Shown piece after piece: positions 59,276 through 64,000 of a stretch of DNA of 64,000 nucleotides. The notes beneath the pieces were generated by a model, which searched no databases, was not told where the DNA came from, and worked only from the letters and a program-made list of their open reading frames with translations. A program made the position numbers and the translations under genes. Position 1 is the first letter of the stretch. Each line of letters opens with the position of its first letter. The DNA comes from Streptomyces albogriseolus (lineage in GTDB: Bacteria > Actinomycetota > Actinomycetes > Streptomycetales > Streptomycetaceae): the NCBI GenBank assembly GCA_014650475.1, contig BMVA01000003.1:248001-312000 (forward strand). Reading direction: 5' to 3'.

Positions 59276-59630
59276 CGCGGTCGCCCTTCCTCGGGCCGGT
59301 GAAAGAGTCCGACTCGACGCCGATCCTTCCGGACGGACGTCACTCGTGTCTTGGGTATCGCGGATCACGTGTTGGTCTTCGTCTAGGTGCGCAACCAAGT
59401 TGTCTGGTCACCTATCTACGCGGTCTCGGGAACGCTGGACAAGACGCTGAGTGAGATCTTCACGCCGGACCATGGCCCACGGCTTCAAGCGGCTGAGCAA
59501 CGCCTCCGCACCACAACCGCACCAGATACAGCGGGGAACAGCGGGGAGTCACGGTGAAAGCAGCCGAGCCCGAGGAGGCCACGGCACGGCCGTTCGTACA
59601 GGTCAACGCCCCAACAGGCATCGGAAGGCC
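59276..59630. other. Gene-free interval before the third att copy
   Basis: No supportable gene, promoter motif or repeat seen; short frames here lack ribosome sites. Confidence 0.4.
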
Positions 59631-59689
59631 TCAGCTTCCCAAGCTAAGAGCGCGAGTTCGATTCTCGTCACCCGCTCCATGAAGAAGGT
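59631..59689 (+). repeat. Third copy of the tRNA-Gly 3' end (att site)
   Basis: Matches tRNA-Gly from TCAGCTTCCC through the CCA with one G-to-A change in the anticodon stem (CAAGCTAAG). It is followed by the same T-tract hairpin and an integrase remnant as the second copy. Confidence 0.85.
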
Positions 59690-59728
59690 CCAGGTCGGAG
59701 ACCCGGGCCTTTTTGCTGTCCGCTGCGA

Positions 59729-60057
59729 TCACTCGCCGCGTGCCAGATGCGTGCCAGAACGCTTCTTGGCGGCCTCCCGCGCAGCGGCGGACCGAGCCTT
59801 CCGGACGGTCGCGTCGAGGCTGGCGGCGGCCTCTTCCTGACGCTCCTCGTCGGAGTGCTGGTAGATCAGCGCGGCCTTCTCGGACGCGGACCATCGTGTC
59901 CTTGAGGGTGGCCCCGGACCGGGTGGAGAGAGTGTGCCCGGTGAGCCGGAGGTCGTAGAACCGGAAGCCATCGCGGCATGCCGACGGCCTCCCGCGCCTT
60001 GCGCCACCTCCGACCGAAGGTACTCCGTCAGAAGGGCGCCCCCTTCTCTTCGGGTGC
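59729..60057 (-). pseudogene. Decayed tyrosine integrase next to third att copy
   Basis: On the minus strand in shifting frames: EKGAPF followed by a stop, then GFRFYDLRLTGHTLSTRSGA (catalytic box His changed to Leu), a deletion, then EKAALIYQHSDEERQEE with the catalytic Tyr and a basic C-terminus. The stop lies 40 bp from the att copy, the ancestral int-att spacing. Only the last third survives. Confidence 0.8.
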
Positions 60058-60199
60058 CGCGTGCCCGCTCGGCCGGGGGCGGGGGGTGAGCCACGGGGAA
60101 CGAGAGTGACGAAGCCGCTCCCCTACAGGTCAGCGAACTGGCAGGTCAACAGGAATCCACGTACGGAATCTTCCAGACCTGGTCCCGGGAACCCTGACG

Positions 60200-60664
60200 C
60201 TAGTCCTGAAAGGCTTCCGCAGTGGGCCGCAGGCCATCTTTCCGCGTACTCGTCCAGACGCCATTCGCCAACAACGCCAGGCCGACGAAAACCATCAGGT
60301 ATCCGGAAAGGCCGGCCAACCCCGCTATGGAGATCTCTCCATCCGGATCGCCAACGCCACCGGGGGTCGGCTCGGTGCTGAGCCAAGTCACCGCTGCCTG
60401 CGACTGGGTCACCACCAGAACGCCCAAGGCCATGAGCAGGGAGCCCAGGGAAAAGTCGTAAAGGCGAATCGCCCCTTCTTTCCGTGGCCGCGCCCAGACG
60501 GCCCCGCCCAGCAGTGAGACCGGGACCGTGAGGAGCTGACCGACGAGCAACCCCATCAGCAGGGCGAGACGCAGGTGGTCGAGTCCCTCACCTCTGGGGT
60601 CGAAGATCAGGGCTCCTGCACCCCCGGCAAGAAAGCCGATCGCCACCGCACGGATCAATGTCAC
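60200..60664 (-). CDS. Multi-pass membrane protein of unknown function
   Basis: The 154-aa protein has four probable membrane helices (RAVAIGFLAGGAGALIF, LALLMGLLVGQLLTVPVSLL, SLGSLLMALGVLVVTQSQAA, IAGLAGLSGYLMVFVGLALL). GTG at 60664 fits the first helix; the open frame upstream to 60805 is not convincing. I do not recognise the family. The region from 60665 to 60936 has no other gene. Confidence 0.6.
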   Translation of the reverse strand: MTLIRAVAIGFLAGGAGALIFDPRGEGLDHLRLALLMGLLVGQLLTVPVSLLGGAVWARPRKEGAIRLYDFSLGSLLMALGVLVVTQSQAAVTWLSTEPTPGGVGDPDGEISIAGLAGLSGYLMVFVGLALLANGVWTSTRKDGLRPTAEAFQD

Positions 60665-60962
60665 GCCGGACAGGATGCCGAAGGAGGCGCCCCGTTGGGG
60701 ACACGGGCAGGAAATCGACTGCCCAACGGGGCTGGCAGACCCCGAACGACTGGCGCCCGTAGTTCGCGACGAGGGGCCCAAGGCACGCGCCCGTGGCCGT
60801 GCCAATCTCGTACCAGAGCGGACGGGGACTCATGGGGAACCGGGGTCCGCAGGGGTGAGTTCGGCGGACTCTGCCCAGGGCTTCAAGATCGACCCTGCGT
60901 GCGGCCTTCGCCGCCGGGCTGCCCGCGCGAAGGCCGTCAGGCTGGCCGGGCCAGACGGTCCG

Positions 60963-61394
60963 TCAGGACACAGGCCCGGGCCCGCTGGACCGCTCCCGCC
61001 TGGGAGGCGGCGAACCGCAGCAGGCCTGGGGGCGTCCGCAGGTGCAGGGTGTTGTGACGACGCTGCCGGCCTCGTGGCGATCGATGGCGAAGCGGTAGCT
61101 CATGCGGACCCGGCCGGGGCTGCGGACCTCCCCGGAGATCTCGGCGGAGTGCGGGAGGCCGTCCGGGACGGCGACGAGCGTGACGTCGATGATGTTGTCG
61201 TGCCGCAGGACGCCCAGGAAGCGGAAACGCTCCACGGCCGTGTAGTTCACGGTGCCGCCGTTGCGGCGCACGTCACGGACGGCGACGACGAGCGGCGACA
61301 GGCCGACGTAGTGCAACGGTTCGGCCAGGTGCGCGAAGACCTCCTCCGGCGGCGCGGCGATCTGAAACGTGTGCTTCAGCTCGGTGGACGGCAC
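60963..61394 (-). CDS. SRPBCC (polyketide cyclase/START-like) protein, C-terminus frameshifted
   Basis: The GTG at 61394 follows GAGGAGGGGG. The product (STELKHTFQIAAPPEEVFAH; later SYRFAIDRHEAGSVVTT) is a START-like ligand-binding protein of about 145 residues. After SVVTT the frame becomes Cys/Arg-rich, while the alternative frame continues LHLRTPPGLLRFAASQAGAV to a stop at 60937. A one-base deletion near 61048 is the simplest reading, so the gene is probably a recent pseudogene or carries a sequence error. Confidence 0.7.
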   Translation of the reverse strand: MPSTELKHTFQIAAPPEEVFAHLAEPLHYVGLSPLVVAVRDVRRNGGTVNYTAVERFRFLGVLRHDNIIDVTLVAVPDGLPHSAEISGEVRSPGRVRMSYRFAIDRHEAGSVVTTPCTCGRPQACCGSPPPRRERSSGPGPVS

Positions 61395-61525
61395 CTCGGC
61401 CCCCTCCTCGATACGACGCGCCGGCACGGTGATCCTCCCACCGCCAGGGCGGAACGTTCCCGTCCCCCGGCGGTAGGGCGGCCGACCCCGTCGGCAGGTC
61501 ACCACTTCCCTCAGGTGACAAGCTC

Positions 61526-61554
61526 ATATATCTTTGATAGCACCTTATATATCT
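61526..61554. promoter_or_regulatory. AT-rich direct repeats before vapB
   Basis: ATATATCT occurs at 61526-61533 and 61547-61554, exactly two helical turns apart, in a strongly AT-rich patch just before the vapB ribosome site. It likely combines the promoter with the VapBC autoregulation operator. Confidence 0.6.
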
Positions 61555-61569
61555 ACGGAGGTGCACTCG

Positions 61570-61785
61570 ATGACTCGCACCGTGATCGACCTCGACGACC
61601 AGCTGCTCGCCGAGGTGGCCAAGGCCCTGGGTACCGGCACCAAGAAGGAAACCGTGAACACCGCGTTGCGCGAGGTGCTGGAGAACCGACGGCGAGCTCT
61701 CGCCCTCACCCGCCTGCGGGCGGCGGCGGCCGAGGGCGCCTTCGACCTCGATCTCCTCGAAGACAAGGGGAACTACCGTCGGTGA
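61570..61785 (+). CDS. vapB: VapB-type antitoxin
   Basis: The 71-aa protein is a ribbon-helix-helix antitoxin (TRTVIDLDDQLLAEVAKALG, TKKETVNTALREVLENRRR) with a C-terminal toxin-binding tail (AFDLDLLEDKGNYRR). ATG at 61570 has CGGAGG 8 bases upstream. It overlaps the toxin start (GTGA), the standard order and coupling of VapBC systems. Confidence 0.9.
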   Translation: MTRTVIDLDDQLLAEVAKALGTGTKKETVNTALREVLENRRRALALTRLRAAAAEGAFDLDLLEDKGNYRR

Positions 61786-62204
61786 ACGCCGCACAGTTCC
61801 TGATCGACACCAGCGCGCTCGCCCGCATGCTGCGCGGCGACGCCGAGCAGTACGGGTGGGACCGGGCAGCGGCGGCCGGGCTGATCGCGACCTGCCCCAT
61901 CACCGAGTTGGAATTCTTCTACAGCGCACGCTCCACCGCCGACCGCGCCCGAGGCATGGAGGACGTGCGTCTGCTCTTCGGCTGGGTTCCGGTCGACGAC
62001 CGTGCCTATGACCGCGCCTGGCAGGTCCAGGAAATCCTCACCGAGCGCGGACAGCACCGCAGTGCCGGAGCCGTCGACCTCGTGGTCGCCGCCACGGCCG
62101 AGTTGCAAGGGCTGACCCTCCTGCACCGCGACCGGGACTTCGAGTGCATCGCCGCCGTCACCGGCCAGGCACTTCAGTGGTACGGACCGGACGCCGGCAA
62201 GTGA
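61782..62204 (+). CDS. vapC: VapC-type PIN ribonuclease toxin
   Basis: The 140-aa PIN-domain RNase shows LIDTSALARMLRG (first Asp), TELEFFYSARSTADR (Glu), and GAVDLVVAATAE then LLHRDRDFECIA (later Asp residues). All four acidic residues expected for metal-dependent RNA cleavage are present. GTG start overlaps vapB. Confidence 0.92.
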   Translation: MNAAQFLIDTSALARMLRGDAEQYGWDRAAAAGLIATCPITELEFFYSARSTADRARGMEDVRLLFGWVPVDDRAYDRAWQVQEILTERGQHRSAGAVDLVVAATAELQGLTLLHRDRDFECIAAVTGQALQWYGPDAGK

Positions 62205-62258
62205 GACGGGACAAGTGACGACTGCAGCTGGTGATGACGCCGGGCGGGCAGCGAGGCG

Positions 62259-62297
62259 CGAGGCCGTGACCGGTCCTCCGTTCCGGTCACGGCCTCG
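62259..62297. terminator. Bidirectional hairpin between vapC and arsI-like gene
   Basis: CGAGGCCGTGACCGG and its exact complement form a 15-bp stem with a 9-nt loop between the two convergent genes. Confidence 0.85.
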
Positions 62298-62324
62298 CCG
62301 GTGTGCGGGTCGGCCGTCGGCGGG

Positions 62325-62786
62325 TCAGCAGCAGCCGGCGGCGTCGGCCGGTCCCTCGGCACCGGCGTCGGCGTCGGCGTCGGCGTCGGCAGAGCCGGCG
62401 CTCCGCTTGGTCAGGGTGTCGGCGTCGGCCTTGACCACGTAGACCTCCCAGGGTTCCTGGCCGGGGCCGTGGACCCAGACCTTGTCCTGGAGGGCGTAGC
62501 AGCAGGCCGTGTCGTTCTCCTCGGCCGTCGCCAGTCCCGCTTCGCTCAGCCGGGTGGTGGCCGCGTGGACGGCTTCCGTGCTGTCGACCTCGACCCCGAG
62601 GTGATCCATACGTGTCGCCGTGCCCGGCTCCCCTTCGATCAGGACGAGCTTGAGCGGGGGTTCGGCGATGGCGAAGTTGGCGTAGCCGTCGCGCAGTTTG
62701 GCGGGTTCGACGCCGAAGAGCTTGGTGTAGAAGGCGAGGGAAGCGGAGAGATCCGGGACCCGTAGGGCGAGTTGCACGCGGGACAT
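62325..62786 (-). CDS. arsI: ArsI-type C-As lyase / CadI-like VOC protein
   Basis: The 153-aa VOC-fold protein starts MSRVQLALRVPDLSASLAFY and contains the vicinal cysteines in NDTACCYALQDKVWVHGPG, typical of ArsI/CadI dioxygenases that cleave methyl-arsenic bonds with Fe(II). The metal ligands would be His (about 62 in RMDHLGVEV), His and Glu in the KVWVHGPGQEPWEVYV region. The C-terminus adds an Ala-Asp repeat and a final CC pair. It lies 27 nt downstream of the flavoprotein, so both form an arsenic operon. Confidence 0.88.
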   Translation of the reverse strand: MSRVQLALRVPDLSASLAFYTKLFGVEPAKLRDGYANFAIAEPPLKLVLIEGEPGTATRMDHLGVEVDSTEAVHAATTRLSEAGLATAEENDTACCYALQDKVWVHGPGQEPWEVYVVKADADTLTKRSAGSADADADADAGAEGPADAAGCC

Positions 62787-62813
62787 GGTGAACCTCCTGG
62801 AGGGGAGTGGTTG

Positions 62814-64000
62814 TCAGCAGCCGCCGGAGGCGGCCGGGGCGCCGGTGCCGATCTGCAGGGTGGCCGGGGCCGCGCAGCAGCCGCCGCCCTCGTCGCTCTG
62901 CGCGGTGCCGGGTTCGTCGAACAGGCCGGCGCCGCCGCACACACCGGTCTCCGGCAGGGTCAGCTCGACGCGCTCGGCGGCCTCGTGGTCGCCGGCCAGG
63001 GCGGCGGTGATGGAGCGGACCTGCTCGTACCCGGTCAGGGCGAGGAAGGTGGGGGCGCGGCCGTAGGACTTCATGCCGGCCAGGTAGACGCCCTGCTCCG
63101 GGTGGGACAGCTCCTTCACGCCGTGGGGGTAGACCGTGCCGCAGGAGTGGACGTTCGGGTCGATCAGCGGGGCCAGCGCGGTCGGGGCCTCAAGGCGCTC
63201 GTCGAGACCGAGGCGGAGCTCGGAGAGGAAGGAGAGGTCGGGGCGGAAGCCGGTCAGGACGATGACCTCGTCGACCGGGTCCAGGCGCCGGCCGTCCTCG
63301 GCGACCAGGACCAGCCGGTCGTCGTCCCGTTCGACGGCCTCCGTGCGGAATCCGGTGACGGCGCTCGCGTGTCCCTCCTCGACGGCCGCCTTGGCCCGCA
63401 GGCCGAGTGCGCCGCGGGCCGGGAGCTGGTCGGCCTCACCACCGCCGTACGTGGCCTCGCCGATGCCCCGGCGCAGGATCCAGACCGCGTGCGTGCCCGG
63501 CTCCTCCTTCGCCAGGTCGGCCAGCAGGGCGAGCGCGGTGAAGGCGGAGGCGCCGGAGCCGACGACCGCCGTGCGCCTGCCGGCGTACCGGGCCCGGACC
63601 GCCGGGTCCTTGAGGTCCGGGACGCGGTAGGAGACGCGGTCGGCCGCCGTCCTCTCCCCCAGGGCGGGCAGGCCGTTGGCGCCCATCGGGCCGGGGGTGG
63701 ACCAGGTGCCGGAGGCGTCGATGACGGCGCGGGCGGTGATCCGCTCCTCGCCGCCGTCCGCCGTCCGGATGTGCACGGTGAAGGGCTGCTCCTCGCGGCC
63801 GGAGTCGACGATCCGGTCGCGGCCGGCCCGGGCCACGCCGGTGACGGTGGCCCCGTAGCGGACCTGGTCGCCGAGGGCGTCGGCGAGCGGCTGGAGGTAC
63901 TGCCCGGCCCAGTCGCCGCCGGTCGGGTACGTCGTCCCGTCGGGGCGTGTCCAGCCGGTCGGGGCCAGCAGCTTCTCGGCGGCGGGGTCGGTGACCTCGG
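62814..64000 (-). CDS. FAD/NAD(P)-dependent flavoprotein of arsenic operon (5' end outside window)
   Basis: About 395 residues are visible; the N-terminal FAD-binding part lies beyond the right edge. The NAD(P)-binding GxGxxA motif is RRTAVVGSGASAFTALALL, followed by EVIVLTGFRPDLSFLSELRL and a Cys-rich C-terminus (VCGGAGLFDEPGTAQ, GGGCCAAP). Flavoproteins of this kind accompany arsI/arsR/acr3 in Streptomyces and are thought to act in arsenic redox chemistry; the exact reaction is not established. The Cys pairs at the C-terminus may bind arsenite (inference). Confidence 0.82.
   Translation of the reverse strand, partial: EVTDPAAEKLLAPTGWTRPDGTTYPTGGDWAGQYLQPLADALGDQVRYGATVTGVARAGRDRIVDSGREEQPFTVHIRTADGGEERITARAVIDASGTWSTPGPMGANGLPALGERTAADRVSYRVPDLKDPAVRARYAGRRTAVVGSGASAFTALALLADLAKEEPGTHAVWILRRGIGEATYGGGEADQLPARGALGLRAKAAVEEGHASAVTGFRTEAVERDDDRLVLVAEDGRRLDPVDEVIVLTGFRPDLSFLSELRLGLDERLEAPTALAPLIDPNVHSCGTVYPHGVKELSHPEQGVYLAGMKSYGRAPTFLALTGYEQVRSITAALAGDHEAAERVELTLPETGVCGGAGLFDEPGTAQSDEGGGCCAAPATLQIGTGAPAASGGC

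Larger units (their letters stand above)
56090..59689 (+). mobile_element. Decayed element between second and third tRNA-Gly att copies
   Basis: This 3.6-kb interval is bounded by two tRNA 3'-end copies. It contains an orphan 103-aa gene, an integrase C-terminal fragment, a frameshifted anti-sigma-type ATPase, a small Cys-motif gene and a PIN-domain gene. Without an integrase of its own it could move only with help from the integrase at 36153 or a relative. Confidence 0.65.

Overview
The window looks like a Streptomyces chromosome segment. It has very high GC with strong third-position GC bias, GTG and TTG starts, many 1-4 nt stop/start overlaps, and an actinobacterial contractile injection system (CIS). 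All product names come from reading translations; no database was searched.

Layout. (1) 62-22213: a complete-looking intracellular-type (Streptomyces/CISSc-like) CIS locus. It holds two LuxR-type regulators, cap adaptor (Cis16-like), AAA+ ATPase (Cis15-like), a divergent membrane protein with a ricin-type lectin domain, sheath (Cis2), two tube proteins, two small assembly-type proteins, a 1086-aa Pro/Ala-rich repeat protein, LysM adaptor (Cis7), spike (Cis8), gp25 (Cis9), gpJ-like and tail-I-like baseplate proteins (Cis11, Cis12), and a zinc-ribbon/TM/discoidin-like protein at the position of the membrane factor CisA. (2) 22370-26678: a Yip1-type membrane protein and a secreted FG-GAP/VCBS protein broken by a frameshift in a run of seven C. 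(3) 26808-30889: a 4.1-kb serine-integrase element inserted in the 3' end of a phosphoribosyltransferase gene. Both junctions share ACGCT, and joining the flanks restores a plausible native C-terminus. (4) 30827-32519: that phosphoribosyltransferase, dcd, a small zinc-ribbon gene and tRNA-Gly(CCC). (5) 32520-56089: an integrative mobilizable element between the tRNA and a 46-bp copy of its 3' end, with int, xis, Xre regulator, replication-type genes, iterons, mobC and relaxase. Its cargo is a GNAT-PIN-ASCH/ASCH pair, a RiPP-like locus, a SpoIIE-type phosphatase, and a desaturase with four DUF5994 genes. No TraB/FtsK gene was seen. (6) 56090-59689: a smaller decayed element ending at a third tRNA 3'-end copy, with an anti-sigma-type ATPase, an integrase fragment and a large PIN-domain protein. 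(7) 59690-64000: another integrase remnant, a membrane protein, a frameshifted SRPBCC protein, a VapBC pair, and an arsenic-type pair (ArsI-like lyase and flavoprotein) running off the window.

Most interesting: a 38-codon RiPP-like precursor gene (45298-45414) next to an asparagine-synthetase-like enzyme and a methyltransferase, with a hairpin between precursor and enzyme and a chain of overlapping tiny genes upstream; the GNAT-PIN-ASCH + ASCH two-gene module between att site and integrase; the split phosphoribosyltransferase that gives attB/attP at base level; and four DUF5994 paralogs sharing an upstream motif.
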